Source: Ascaphus truei (Eukaryota > Chordata > Amphibia > Anura > Ascaphidae). From it: 64,000 nucleotides of DNA. Location of the stretch: the NCBI GenBank assembly GCA_036426205.1, contig CM071570.1, positions 54,298,176-54,362,175 on the forward strand, in the 5' to 3' direction. Below, piece after piece: positions 11,795 to 23,290 of this stretch. Numbering within the stretch: the stretch's first letter is position 1; every line of letters begins with the position of its first letter. The notes under the pieces were generated by a model. It saw nothing but the letters and a program-made list of their open reading frames with translations, ran no database searches and was not told the DNA's origin. Both the position numbers and the translations under genes were made by a program.

Positions 11795-11999
11795 CAGTGT
11801 TTCTCAACCAGGATTCCTAGGAACCCTTGGGTTCCCAGGGCATCCCTAAAGGGTTTCCTGCAATTTTCAGGTACAGTAATTGTACCAAATACAGAAGAAT
11901 TAACAATGCATCTGATGTCAGATGTGCTGTCAGAGAGGTTTGGGGTTCCTGAAAATTTTACATGGGGTTCCTTAACCAAAAAAACATTGGGAACCACCG
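11795..11999 (-). mobile_element. hAT MITE with perfect 8-bp target duplication
   Basis: 205-bp element starting CAGTGTTTCTCAACC and ending GGGAACCACCG, flanked by perfect ATATACCT duplications (11787-11794 and 12000-12007). The 8-bp duplication and CAGTG-type ends identify the hAT superfamily. Internal sequence GGAACCCTTGGGTTCC... is shared in the opposite orientation with 26457-26663. Confidence 0.85.
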
Positions 12000-12007
12000 A
12001 TATACCT

Positions 12008-12595
12008 CCTATGACACAGCACCTCTGTATCACTACTGGGCAGGGCTTAGCATCTCCTCTTATTAACCCCTTACAGTACTTCTAGTAAACCCAACAGAGT
12101 GGGGGGTTACACTTTGCCCTAACTAAACCCAATGCTGCCCCCAACATTCTATAAATATATATAATGGGTCACCTTGGGATATTTAAACATGTTACATCAT
12201 TACAATCTTACTATACACTTCTAGGCATAGCTTTAACATATAGTAGCTAATACTACACGTACATATTTAGCAGTTACTTTAAAGACACTAATGTAACCCA
12301 TACACACACTGAGCATATGTTAGTGAGATTTCCTTTTGTCTCACACACAATCTTCATTGACTGTGACAGTCAGACACACACCTTGTGTTGATCACTATAG
12401 CACATACAGTACTGTGCACATTTGGCTGAACATAGAGAACTTTTAAACAGTCAACTAAATAGTGTAGCTATAAAGTAAGTAATACTAGAATACTGACAGC
12501 TACTATTACGTGTTAGATTCATTTCTAACTTTTAGTTATGGTTGCACTTAGTACATTTTAGGCATTACATCACTATGATAACCTACTCTTTTGGA
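12008..12595. other. No gene or element recognised
   Basis: AT-rich sequence without a supported ORF, repeat array or terminal motif. Confidence 0.4.
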
Positions 12596-12772
12596 TATAT
12601 ATATATATATATATATATATGCAGAATAAATGAGTTCTCCAGTATTCGGTGATACCTTTTTTCGCAACTGGACTAACACGGCTATTTTCTGCTTTATATA
12701 TATATATATATATATATGTGTATATATATGTGTATATATATGTGTATATATATGTGTATATATATATATGTG

Positions 12773-12829
<57 letters not shown>

Positions 12830-12830
12830 G

Positions 12831-12867
<37 letters not shown>

Positions 12868-12882
12868 GTATATATATAGTCA
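12596..12882. repeat. Complex (TA)n/(TG) microsatellite split by a PLE end
   Basis: (TA)n at 12596-12620, an insertion of PLE 3'-end sequence, then TA/TG arrays with a 12-base higher-order unit GTGTATATATAT at 12717-12770 grading into irregular TATATG units. All open frames here translate to IYIYI-type repeats and are not genes. Confidence 0.9.
12621..12692 (-). mobile_element. Rearranged PLE 3'-terminal sequence
   Basis: Two blocks match the PLE A tail (3560-3635). The GGTATCACC...TTTATTCTGCA block is inverted relative to CAACTGGACTAACACGGCTA, so the junction near 12663 is a head-to-head rearrangement. In the normal tail the motifs TTAGTCCA and TGGACTAA are themselves inverted copies that could fold and permit such a flip. 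Confidence 0.6.
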
Positions 12883-14151
12883 TATCCCTGGTTCTCTCTA
12901 GTGAGCCTCATGTAATGCCGATAGCCCTATAACTATACTGTAGGCATCACAATTTATACAATCTGCAGCCTCTGACAGTACTGTGAATAATACTAGAATA
13001 TTCAACCGTCTATTTTCACTGACACTGCAGTCCGTCCCTCCTTTGCAAAGCAAGGCATGGGCAGCGTACTTCATCATCCTATGGCCTGTACATAACCTTT
13101 GAAACATAAAGCTGCCTACAGTATCTATCCAAGGCATTGTTTTTTATTTAGGCTCTGACGATACCTAACATTCTCACTTGTACTGTAGAGAGCGGTCACA
13201 ATTTATGTGGAACCACAAGTAAGCAAGTGGATATCCAACATGTAAGTGAACGAAATACATGAATAAAATCCATCTCCTATCTTATTAACCCCTAACATTA
13301 CTTCTAGTAAATCCAACAGGGGGAGGGGGGGAGAGAAGGGAGGGGATTACATAAGTAATGGGCATTTAGTCAAATTCTTTGGCTAAAGAATTTGTAAGCT
13401 TGTGAGCCAACAAGAAACCTAACCTATAATAATTTACACTGGCACTGAAGTAGCTGGTGTCTTCTGTCACAAATGATTTCCCTATGTATGGCGTTAGCAC
13501 TTTTTTAAAAATTGAACTCTATGGGCCGGATACATCAGGCTCTGTTAAAGAGGAGATAATAGTGTACTTGCAAAAAAATTTATGAGCAGAGCACAATTTT
13601 AGGTTACTATACATCATAATTGCAGTTATAATTTAGAAGGTGCGATATTCGGCCACAATTGCGATGCAGAAATCAATGCAACCGTTAATAATGCATTAAT
13701 GACCCTGCATCATGATCATATTTCTATCATAGGCTTCAATAATAACTATTATTCCAGAAGCCAAAAAAAGAGGGAGGGGGAGAGGGTGGATGATGAACTC
13801 ATTTAACACCAAATTGACCATGGTGATAATTGAAAGATCAAGTGATTGCAGTGGTGCAAAACTGTGAATTAGTGAATAACAAATGGAAAAAATGAAGGGC
13901 ATATGAGGTATGCTCTTAAAGAATTCACTTGTTGCATACCACAAGTTAAAACATAGCGCTTAATAGTTAAGGTAAAATATATATCACTGTATACAAAAAT
14001 GAACATTGATTAAAATTGAATAAAACGTAGGTCGGATAGTTATTGCGACAAAGTAAACTGAATGCACAATCAAGCTATAGGTGGTAGGAAATTGGAATAG
14101 AATAATAGCTCAAAGTACAAGAGTAGAGTAATAGACCTTTATTGGTAAATA
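12883..14151. other. No gene or element recognised
   Basis: AT-rich sequence with a short G/A-rich run at about 13319-13345. Open frames of up to about 80 codons lack recognisable similarity or composition support. Confidence 0.4.
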
Positions 14152-14272
14152 GCAATACCCCATAGCAGGGATATTTAATATTTAATACCCCATAGCAGGG
14201 ATATTTAATATTTAATACCCCATAGCAGGGATATTTAATATTTAATACCCCATAGCAGGGATATTTAATTAT
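14152..14272. repeat. 30-bp tandem repeat, four near-identical copies
   Basis: Unit TACCCCATAGCAGGGATATT plus TAATATTTAA repeated four times with essentially no divergence, implying recent expansion. Confidence 0.9.
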
Positions 14273-14553
14273 AATTAAATATAAATGACTGTGGGCAGTG
14301 GAAATTAGGGCATTAATATATTAATAATTACTCTCCACAGAGGGAGAGACCAAGAATCCCACTAGTAACACTATTGATATTATAACAAAGAGTCCACAGA
14401 GGAGAGCCATTGCCACGGTGCTCATGTAAACAATAGTGGCGCCTCCGTGTAATTGCAGGGGATAGCGCTTGGACAGTAGCTAAATTGAATAAATGAAGCC
14501 CGCACATAGTAAGAGTTAGATATGCACAAGCATCTCAGAAGGGAAGAGCCATT
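14273..14553. other. No gene or element recognised
   Basis: Short AT-rich stretch between the 30-bp array and the next hAT element. Confidence 0.35.
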
Positions 14554-14561
14554 GTCTAAGT

Positions 14562-14801
14562 CAGGGGTGTGCAAACATTTTCCCCTGCCTGCTCTCTCCC
14601 CACTTCTTACCTTGTCTCCAGGGTCAAATGATGCTGTGGGGTCACGTGACCCACGTTGCCATTGCGACACGTCATCGAAGACACGTTAAGGGAAGTTGCA
14701 GAGGCCTCACGCGATCCCTCGGCATTTCATATAAATGCCATGGGGAAGAGCGCGGGACCTCTGTAACTGCCGCACTCCCCCTGGAAAATCTTACGCCCCA
14801 G
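14562..14801 (+). mobile_element. hAT MITE with perfect 8-bp target duplication
   Basis: 240-bp element starting CAGGGGTGTGCAAACATTTT and ending CTTACGCCCCAG, flanked by perfect GTCTAAGT duplications (14554-14561 and 14802-14809). GC-rich interior with GTCACGTGACCC. The ends and interior relate it to the hAT insertion at 47615-47958. Confidence 0.85.
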
Positions 14802-14809
14802 GTCTAAGT

Positions 14810-15370
14810 AACCTCCTTGAACATTGATGGTGCCTGCATGCAATTGCAGAAGACAGCGCTTATGCGGTAACTCGACTGTGTTGGAATACAGAGCAACAGA
14901 TACTCCTGGAGTGTATAATGATAAAAAATAAAAAAACACCAAAAAAAAAACCGGATCAATGAATTATCTATAGTAAGTAATGCAAATATAATCAGAGTAT
15001 AATAAGTTATTAATGTATGATTAGTCATTAAGTAAAGTAAGAATGTTAATGTCTTGCTCAGAGGTCACATCATAAATTGATAAAACAGGCTGAATCTCCT
15101 AATGGTTATATAAGCACAGAAAGGGGGAGAGAAGCTGAGAACTGTATGGACGCATAGGTACAGTAGAATTGAGACATAAATAAATCAATGAATGAGGTGA
15201 ACGTAAACCCCTCATAAGGCAGCGAGTGTTTAATTTATAGATCCAATCTGCCTCAGTACGAAACAGTCTTTAGAGGCAGAGAGGCAGCAGCTGGGGAGCG
15301 GCACCAACCCAGGACAGTGCAGGAGTGAGGCAGGCAGGCAGGCCCAAGGTGAGTTAAGTGTATGTGTGGG

Positions 15371-15374
<4 letters not shown>
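14810..15374. other. No gene or element recognised
   Basis: Mixed sequence. Around 14809-14870 there is weak similarity to 14440-14475 (ATTGCA, AGCGCTT, GGTAACT blocks), hinting at an older repeat on either side of the hAT insertion. No ORF is supported. Confidence 0.35.

Positions 15375-15414
<40 letters not shown>
15375..15414. repeat. (TA)n microsatellite
   Basis: About 20 uninterrupted TA dinucleotides flanked by GTGTATG sequence. Confidence 0.9.
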
Positions 15415-15418
<4 letters not shown>

Positions 15419-16093
15419 GGTGTGTGTATGTATGAATTGGGGGGGGGGCGGTAGTTTCAATGCATGTCAGCCTGTCTGATCTTCAAACGTAACATCACAA
15501 ATAATAGATGGCTGCATCCTCAGTTTCGTAAAGAAATTAAAAAGTGAGGCATGGGGGGATACTCGTAATTTCATGTGGCGATACCATGATGTCAGAGGCA
15601 TGATCGTTACATCATGGGGTGTTGTCAGGAGAGTCTCGGTGGAGTCTAGACTGGGTCACTATGGAGTTTTGATTTCAGTGAAAGGAAGCAAAGTAAGTTC
15701 CCAATTACAGTACATTACTGTATTTCAGTTCACAAATAATATTATTGGGGTGCACCAATATTAATATCCACTGAGCCTACTAACCAATAACCTTCACCTG
15801 TAGAGCCCCTATTTTTGATGAGTAGTCTGCTGCCTGCAGGCTATTCTAGTGAGTTAGAAGTCAGGAACGATACCCATGAGCATTTCTGGCATACAGAAAC
15901 TCTTAGGTTCTAGTGGAGTAGCCGGTGATAGATCTGGAAGTTTTTAGGGGATCTCACCATCATTATACAATGTGCGCTATGTGTTTTGGGAGTGAGACAG
16001 TGGGTGTAATCATTTATCCCACTCAACTTCCAGTTAAACTTGCAGGAGGGAGGCAGGCAGGCCCAAGGTAAGTGTATATATATGTATTGGGGT
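15415..16093. other. No gene or element recognised
   Basis: No supported ORF or element boundary. GGCAGGCAGGCCCAAGGT occurs both at about 15328-15350 and 16048-16070, a short repeated block each time followed by GTGTATAT and TATTGGGGTGTGTGTAT, so the segment may be part of a duplicated or tandem older repeat. Confidence 0.35.
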
Positions 16094-16101
16094 GTGTGTA
16101 T

Positions 16102-16977
16102 TAGGGTTGCCAGATGTCCGGTATTTGGTTACTCTGTCCGGTAAAAAATGAGAGATAATACCGGACACAGGTATTACCTCTCCCGACTTAGTAACCAATC
16201 ACGGGATTTCCCCCGAGAAGGGATAGTGCAGGGCTGCTGCTGCTGCTGCTAGGGGGCTTGGCAGCTTCCTCCATCCTGATTGGCTGCATTACACAGCAGC
16301 AGCCTATCAGGATGGAGGTGGCAGGAGCCTGGGGGATGGGGCCAAAGAGCGGAGGAAAAGCATGGAGCAGAGAGAGGTGAGGCTGTGTCCTGTGTGCCTT
16401 CCTGTGTCCAGTCTGTATTTGTTCTGTTTTGTCCTGGTGTGTGTGTGTGTGTGTTTTCTCTGGCTGTCCCGTGGGGGTGATATTGACAGGGAGGTGGGTG
16501 AGAGGATGAAGGGAGGGGGGGTGAGAGAGGATGAAGGGAGGGGGGGTGAGAGAGGATGAAGGGAGGGGGGTGAGAGGATGAGGAGGGGTGCAACAATCTT
16601 GGAATTTGTGAGAAGAGCATTAAGATCAGTATTGCTCGCCATGTACAGTATGGCTGCAGGTCAGTTATTTATAAATTATCTAACCATCACGTCATTTGTT
16701 CTAAAGTTCACTAAAAGCATGCACCAATTTGCACTATTTCATATTCTATTTCCTTACAAAAATCCTCGGAAAGGGCACTCCCTCCCAAGACGACACCTCA
16801 GATTTTTTACAAAACAGAATATAAATTGGTGCAAATTGGTGAATACTTGGGAGTGAAATGTAGAAATTACGTAGCAGTCAGGTCATTTATAAATAACTCC
16901 TCACCAATGATTCTCACGCGCGTCACACCTTTCACCATTTTGTCCAGTATTTCTGGACAAGCCACCTGGCAACCCTA
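16102..16977 (+). mobile_element. Non-autonomous hAT element, 876 bp
   Basis: Ends TAGGGTTGCCAG and CTGGCAACCCTA are inverted copies. Flanks carry a perfect 8-bp duplication GTGTGTAT (16094-16101 and 16978-16985). The interior holds a (CTG)n run (about 16231-16251), a GTGTGTG run and a 25-bp G-rich minisatellite. No transposase frame is present. The inner end repeats read GTCCGGTATT on the left and CCAGTATTTCTGGAC on the right. Confidence 0.85.
16497..16590. repeat. 25-bp GAGAGGATGAAGGGAGGGGGG minisatellite
   Basis: About four copies of GAGAGGATGAAGGGAGGGG plus GGGT inside the hAT element. The core GAGAGGATG also appears, on the opposite strand, as the unit of the much larger array at 37241-38882. 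Confidence 0.8.
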
Positions 16978-16985
16978 GTGTGTAT

Positions 16986-17717
16986 GCATATATTTGGGGG
17001 GGGAGGGGGGTGGGGGTGGTTTATGTGTATTTGTGGGGGGGGAGGAGGAGAGGGGTGGGGGGAGTAGTGTGTGTGTATTGGGGGGGTAGTGTGTATTTGG
17101 GGGGGTATGTATGTATATGTATTGTGTATTTGTAAATGACAACTGTTTTGCACTGAAAAACAATGGAAAAAAAACTAATTAAAGGGACTTATTATTGTGA
17201 GATGCATTTTATTCCCCCACATATTTCCTTTCTCCAATTCTGATTGAAGTAAGTTTGTTGAATGTTAATGCTTATACAGTATATACCTATTAGTGTGTGT
17301 ACAGTATATGCATGTGTTTGTGGGGGGTGTAGTATTCATACATGTGTTGCGGCTCTCGGAATATTTAGGAAAAATATATATATTTTTTTATAAAATGGCC
17401 TTTTCCTTGAAAGGTTGGAGCCCCCTGAACTAAGGGGTTAATATGTACAGGCAATGTGTTAAAAGCAGTAATTTATCACCTATTTTATGCTGGCTTAGTT
17501 TATGTGGCCTATGCATACAATGGCCAGTATATTGGCCATTATATACATAGGGCTAACGCCAGTCTGAACTAGGTGGTAAAATATTTGTGGCATATCAAAA
17601 CTTGATGTATGGCAATTTTTTCCTAAAAATGCAATATTATGCCTCTTTTTTCCCCCCTCGGATCCGATAAAAAGAAGGCACTCTTGGCACAAATACCACC
17701 TTTTATTTATATGATTA
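16986..17717. other. G/T-rich spacer without gene
   Basis: 16996-17115 is a GGGGGGAGGGG and GTGTGTATTTG mixture. The remainder is AT-rich. No supported ORF. Confidence 0.45.
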
Positions 17718-17792
17718 AGCCACGTGTATTACTGCTGTGAAGCGCCATGTAAATCAATGGCGCTATATAAATAAAGATATACATAAACATAC
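17718..17792 (+). repeat. LINE or SINE 3'-tail-like sequence
   Basis: CTGTGAAGCGCCATGTAAAT followed by GGCGCTATATAAATAAAG resembles the stem-loop and tail found at the 3' ends of vertebrate L2-related retroposons. Only the tail is recognisable. Confidence 0.4.
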
Positions 17793-17989
17793 ATACCGCA
17801 GTTTCATGGATCCGGTCCTATAATCGGGTGTCTGCTTTATTCTCATGCAAAGTAATAGAAGCATATCTAATGGGATGTTGAAAATATGGGGGAAAGGGAG
17901 ACACCCGCTCAACCTGTACGGATAGATGGATGGGTTTACAAGAGGAAGTAACAAGGTGAGGCAATATGATCTAAACAAGAGGGTCACTC

Positions 17990-18370
17990 TGTAGGAAAGA
18001 AGGCAAAGGAGAAGCCCATAATAATGTGCACTGCCTAGTCTATCAAAACATAAATAAAAGTAAGTAGCAAAGGAACAACAGACTGCCGGATAAACCATAG
18101 GAGTGAAGTATGGCTAAGAAAATGATAAATGACCCCAGACACTACATATTTACATGGCCAATGTAAATGTGGGTGAATCAATGAATAAATGATTTTAAAA
18201 AAATCTTCTCTAAATCGGTCTTATTGACAAGGTCCAATACATGGACACCGATTTAAGATTATTTTTTTCATTCCTTTGCTACTTACATTTGTTCCTGTAT
18301 TGATAGACAAGCGAGTGAGTGCATGTTATCGGTGGCTTCTTCTTTGCCTACTCTCCTATGGCTTAGAACA
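17990..18370. repeat. Imperfect inverted repeat, arms about 90 bp
   Basis: Blocks GTAGGAAAGAAGGCAAAG, AGTCTATCAA and AGTAAGTAGCAAAGGAA in 17990-18075 are matched in inverse order by TTCCTTTGCTACTTAC, TTGATAGAC and CTTTGCCTACTCTCCTA in 18271-18360. A diverged foldback element or old palindrome; the antisense ORF pair in this region arises from it. Confidence 0.55.
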
Positions 18371-19510
18371 TATGTTGAAAATGTTTTACATCATCAGATG
18401 GCATTTCGTACTCTATTCCTGCAGTTACTTCTGGATCCGGCCATTACCATGGAGGAAACCTTCATTTGTTTCTGCGAGTATGAACGCCTCTTTCTACATT
18501 TTGTTTTCTAGACAGAATCGCTATCCTGCATTGTATGCGGATTGTTTGCCACGGTTGATTCTGCACAAGTACATTTCTCTGATGGAGTTGAGTATTTATA
18601 TTTTGGCTTAAGTTCATGTTTTCTATAGGCAACTTTTTATGTAGACATTCCACTCAAACTTTAGTTGCATAAAAGGGAATTTCTTTATAAACGATTATCA
18701 TCCTTGTTAGATAAAGGAGAACCAAAGCCAATCCTATGCATTGCTAGTCTAGCTTCAAACCTCTCTCTATGACATTAAAGGTCCTTTGAAAAAAAAAAAA
18801 AAATCTTGAAAAATAAGCATTTGATGTTCATGCCAAAAACAACTCTCCAAGTTCTCTTGATCTTTTAATTACCAATTCTTTTGTGGAAATATTCAAGAAC
18901 ATGAAATAATTGCTCTAGGCCGATTTTTTTTTTTTTTTTTAGGTCTGTGAGAAGATATCCTGTGTGCTCTTTCAATAATAAAATTGGAGTAAGTTGTGAA
19001 ATTGCAGGAAGATTAATTTACAGGAATGTAATGATATTTCCTTGTTCAGTCTCTTCTGTGAAACCTATGAACCTCAAAGTTATTACAGCGGCTTCTGTTT
19101 CCCAGATCATCTTTTTTTCTTCTCTTGCAACGAACGTTTCTGATTGCTCAGGCTAGGGACAGCATCTTGTATCTTATTTTCTCGAGCGGATACTTTTCTT
19201 CCATATTGATATTTTTTTTTTTTAGCTCTTGTATTACAGTTGCTGTTTGATTTGTTGCCATGTAACTTCTGCCATATGTGTTAATAATTTGATGAACATT
19301 TGTTCTACAGCTGGAGCAGTGTGTGTGATTGCTGACCACTTGGTGCCGTTTTACTGTAGTACTTGCAAAAAAACGTTTAGTTAATACAGTATTGACTAAT
19401 ACTTTGCAAAGTTGTTTTCTTTCATACAAAGTTTCATACTTAATTATAATTTAGTTTAAAAGGAACTTGGTGAAAGACATTTTGTACTTCCAAACTTTGC
19501 ACCTACAGGT
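18371..19510. other. No gene recognised
   Basis: AT-rich, with homopolymer runs (A at about 18790-18803, T at about 18927-18942 and 19210-19220). ORFs of 60-90 codons lack recognisable domains. Confidence 0.4.
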
Positions 19511-19518
19511 GTAGCCAG

Positions 19519-20228
19519 ACATCCTGTCCTCGGTGCCTCGATTTTCACTGCTCCGGTGCGGCTACAGCTTTCGCGGCCTTGAGGACAGTAGGAAGCCCAG
19601 GAGGATTAACTCTGCGGGGTTCCATGATTTTGAATGGGAACACCCGCAGTGTTAATCCTTTTGGGCCATCTAATGGGAGAAATACCGGTGCTCACCTTTC
19701 AGATGAGCTGTGCAGCTGTCTCTGCGTATCTCCATCTGGATCAGTGTCCCCATTTGCTGAAGGTAAGCGGGTTGTATTTCCTTCCTCCTGCATGATTTAA
19801 ATGCCCTTATATGGGGCTCTACATCATGAGGGGGGAGGCTATATGGCCATACTTGGTCATCTACATCAAGGGGGCTGGACAGGACATGCAACACTGTCCA
19901 GCCCCCTTGATGATATAGTTGACCAAGTATGGCCTTATAGCCCCCCCTCTCATGATGTAGAGCCCCATATAAGGGCATCATCCATGGGGAGGGAAAGACA
20001 GTCTGCATCTCTTACCTTCAGCGGTGACACAGATCCAGATGGAGAGATTCAGACGGCTGCAGACTGCTGTGCAGCTCATCGGAAAGGCGAGTACTGGTAT
20101 TGCTCTCCAAGCAGATGGTCCATTCAAGTGAAGGATTAATGCTTCGTGGTCCCATTCAAAAGCATGGAACCAGCAGTGTTAATCCTTCAAGGCCACAAGA
20201 CTGACTTTGTCCTTGTGGCCGTGGGAGG
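19519..20228. mobile_element. Nested foldback element of about 700 bp
   Basis: A tight inner hairpin (19801-19885 pairing with 19892-19978; ATGCCCTTATATGGGGCTCT with its inverse) sits inside a longer, more diverged palindrome. Left blocks GATGAGCTGTGCAGCTGTCT, TCTCCATCTGGATC and GCTGAAGGTAAG (19700-19770) are matched in inverse at 20010-20090. The outer arms each contain a GGATTAAC...GTTAATCC hairpin (19603-19658; 20133-20185). No ORF with known domain. Ends are not precisely defined. Confidence 0.7.
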
Positions 20229-20252
20229 AAAAAAAAAAAAAAAAAAAAAAAA
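20229..20252. repeat. Poly(A) run
   Basis: 24 consecutive A residues directly after the outer arm of the foldback element. Confidence 0.9.
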
Positions 20253-22740
20253 GAGATGTAGAGGAAAGCCGCAGCCAGAAGGACAGTAAATCTGGCTCCA
20301 TCTGTACCATGCAGAATACAGGCATATTGGATTTATAGTGGAACGCCTTACCAAAACAGTCTGTGTGAGCCTCGTTATTCCGCCACTGAAGTATAGGCCC
20401 TGGTATAACCATCAATAATAATCAGCACAAATGAGACATCAAATGATGTGTTAAGTCACTGAGATTGTAACTTGCCGGTTAGCGGTCAGGGTGTTGGCTG
20501 GACAGAAGATGGCTGCTTGACTCTGCAGCTCTGAAACAGGGAGCACACCTAACGAAAACGTGGGAGTCTGATTTGTTCTGTAACTGGATTGATTCAGTGT
20601 TTTTTAGGCACTACTGGGAGTGATAAAATCTGGGTGTTTATACTCCTTCATAGACCAAAACTTCACATCCCGTATAATTGAAGGTACTCCCTCTGTGTTT
20701 TTGAGGCTCTTTAATTTGAAAGTACTTAAATATTTTTTTTTTTTTGAAAGTTGCATTCTCACAGCATTCCTATGAGACAAATCATATAAATTCGTTCAAG
20801 TGTGGAAACCCTGCCTGACACAGGAAGGTGGTGCGGGACTAGACCCAGAGTTAGCATTATTGTAAAAGAGCGATATAGGGTGGAGCAATAGGATTAAAGG
20901 AGAGGTGATATTTGAGACAGACGTATAATGATATTCTGTAAAGGTGGAGCTTTGGAACACTACTCTATTTTTTCCTATACCTTCCCCACCCCCTCCAAAA
21001 TATTATTTCACTTGTGTTTTTTTCCCACCTCTTCTTTTGTCTTCTTATTCCCCCCTCCCCCCCATAAAAACCATTGTGTGTCCCCCCATTGATGCTCCCT
21101 TGCCACCCCACACGTGTCTGCCCTACTTAATCGTTGACAAAGATTACGATTCCAAGCTTGTATTAAATGAAGATCTGTTTTATTAAACTGTTGTTGATAT
21201 TATGCATTGTGTAAAAATTCCCCTTATCCCTCTTTGCTTCTCTACTCCAAAATAGTTTAAGAAAAAAATAAAAAGGTGCATTCATATTTAGCCAAGGTCA
21301 GAATCCACTTTTCTAATTAAACAGTTCCTTGCCTATTGCATCATAGAGCAGTGTTGAGAAAATAGATAGACCCAGGCACATGGCCAAGATTTAGGAGCAT
21401 AATAAAATGTACATTATACATACTTACATACAGTATATATACACATACATAAACCCATAAAAGTTAAAATAAGGGGGCCATCAGGATAAATCACTCCAAC
21501 GGAAGGGCCAGCCTGACCCAAGTGGAGACGTCCACTAGTGGTTGGCATCATGTGATAGCTATGACCGGAAGTACAGGCACTCTAAAGGTTACATGGGCAA
21601 TTCCTCCTAGGATAGAAGTGAACTAACGCCAGTGACATATTTAAGGGGTTATGTCTGGGTGATTGATGCCTTTTTACCCAAATGGAATTTTTTTAAATAA
21701 AATTGTGAAATACTTTCAAAGTTAGTATATTAGTAACGGTTGGTCTAGTTAACGTTAATCATAATGCATTATACACTACAATCTAGAGGAGATGGGGGGG
21801 CGGGGAAAGGGGGAGATGGGAAATATGCAAATTTAAATAGGTAAATATGTTCAAAATGATTAAAATGTGCTTATTTCCCAGTTATTTTCAGTGTGTTAAC
21901 ATATTTTACCATGTGGAGTGAAGGTTCATCTATTTGGAGGTATACAAATCAATAGGCTCTCAAAAAAAATGATCTTGGTCTCTCTTTTTGACGAGATATA
22001 TATGTGATTTTAACCTTATGCTGATTAGCACAATTATGGCTGTTATTTTTGCATCATTCATTTGGTGAACAGAACGGGTATTCCCGTTTGAGATCTTTAC
22101 AAAAGGTTGATTTCTAGTCTAATGTGGGAGTGCACCTTTAAGCTACAAATGCAATTTTCTTCATTTTTTAAAAATTTGTGACTTTAATAGATAGACAGGT
22201 AGATTCAACTAATTTTGTCCCACCAATTAAAACTAATGTCAGACTAATTCTCTAATCTTACTCATGAACTAAATAAAAAAAAAGTTATGAATTGTTGGTG
22301 TCCAACACATTTGATAAAATCAGTCACAACACACACACACTAAAATTAGGATAAGTAGATACATTATAATAGCAAACATTGGGAATCCTGTCAACTCCTT
22401 GACGCAGAGCTTACAATTTAGGTTATGTGTTGATAGACATAAGTTATAGGAGTAACCTGTAAGTGCATTAGTTCATTAACAGTGATTCATGGGGTAAGTC
22501 AATGCATCTCAAGAGTAGCAGTTTTGTTTTGGAGAAATATGCACATGAAAAATGTTTGCCAGATTGTTTGCTAGGCCGTTATACCAGAGAACCTCCATCT
22601 CAAAGACTTTTCCTCGCCTCCTTATGAGTTTTCATGTATGCAGTAAAAAGCACACAGCAAACTACAAAATCAATTGTTGCTTAAAGTCAATTTGAATAAA
22701 TATGCAGTTTAAAAAAAAAAAAAATTTAAACTTTTTCTGT
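20253..22740. other. About 2.5 kb without recognised gene
   Basis: AT-rich intergenic sequence. C-rich at about 20985-21110. Contains small T and A homopolymers and a short CA run near 22327. No ORF exceeds about 80 codons. Confidence 0.4.
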
Positions 22741-22790
22741 TCAAACGATTTAGGCAGCAGCCCCTTTGTCAGAACATCCTTCAGGGTTCT
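22741..22790 (-). repeat. Degenerate PLE or hammerhead-like relic
   Basis: Minus strand reads CTGACAAAGGGGCTGCTGCC then TAAATCGTTTGAAC. This parallels the CTGACGAAG...GCCGAAACG layout of PLE hammerheads but with changes in both conserved boxes. It adjoins a poly(A) stretch (22712-22724). Probably a dead motif. Confidence 0.3.
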
Positions 22791-22920
22791 GGGGAAGGCA
22801 ATGTTCCACAAAATGTTAATACGGGTTTACTGTTTCAACCATGTAACTGTTAAACGTTTATTACAATGGACATTTAAATAAGCACAAGTTGCAGGTTTTG
22901 TGTTTGTTTTAGTTATAGGA

Positions 22921-23115
22921 TTGAAGCAGGGGTTCTCCGGAGCTGAACTGCGCTTATATCAGCTCCGGGGATCCATTGCTTCCCAAGATACTTACCGTCG
23001 TAGGCGCTACAGCCATCGCCTTTGTTTAAATGTCCCTCATCACCCGGGCCAATAGGAAGACGCAAGAGACGACGTCACGTCTTTCTATTGGCCCGCAATA
23101 CACGGGACATTTAAA
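22921..23115. repeat. Palindromic MITE-like sequence with GGAGCTGAAC hairpin
   Basis: 22925-22975 folds as GGTTCTCCGGAGCTGA with its inverse; the same hairpin occurs at 33461-33515 and 55921-55972. 23025-23062 pairs with 23078-23115 (TTTAAATGTCCC..., GGGCCAATAGGAAGACG), leaving a small loop. This is probably one non-autonomous DNA element. Confidence 0.6.
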
Positions 23116-23184
23116 GATTTAAAGAGACTTTTTTTTTTATAAAAGGGCTCTTCCTAGAGGTTGCAGACCCCTGCACTGCAGTAC

Positions 23185-23290
23185 AGAGACAGACACACCC
23201 ACACACACACACACACACCTCCACCCTGTTCTATACACACACCTCCACCCTGTTCTATACACACACACCTCCACCCTGTTCTATACACAC
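23185..23290. repeat. CTCCACCCTGTTCTATACAC minisatellite with (CA)n
   Basis: Three copies of a unit of about 23-25 bp after a CACACA run. The ORF across it is a by-product of the repeat. Confidence 0.8.

Noticed and set aside
12548..12932. Several 60-112-codon ORFs on both strands
   Set aside because: Tyr-Ile repeats from TA/TG arrays.
17763..18611. Pair of 111-codon hydrophobic ORFs on opposite strands, possible membrane protein
   Set aside because: They arise from two arms of an imperfect inverted repeat and share the same translated blocks; no conserved family was recognised.
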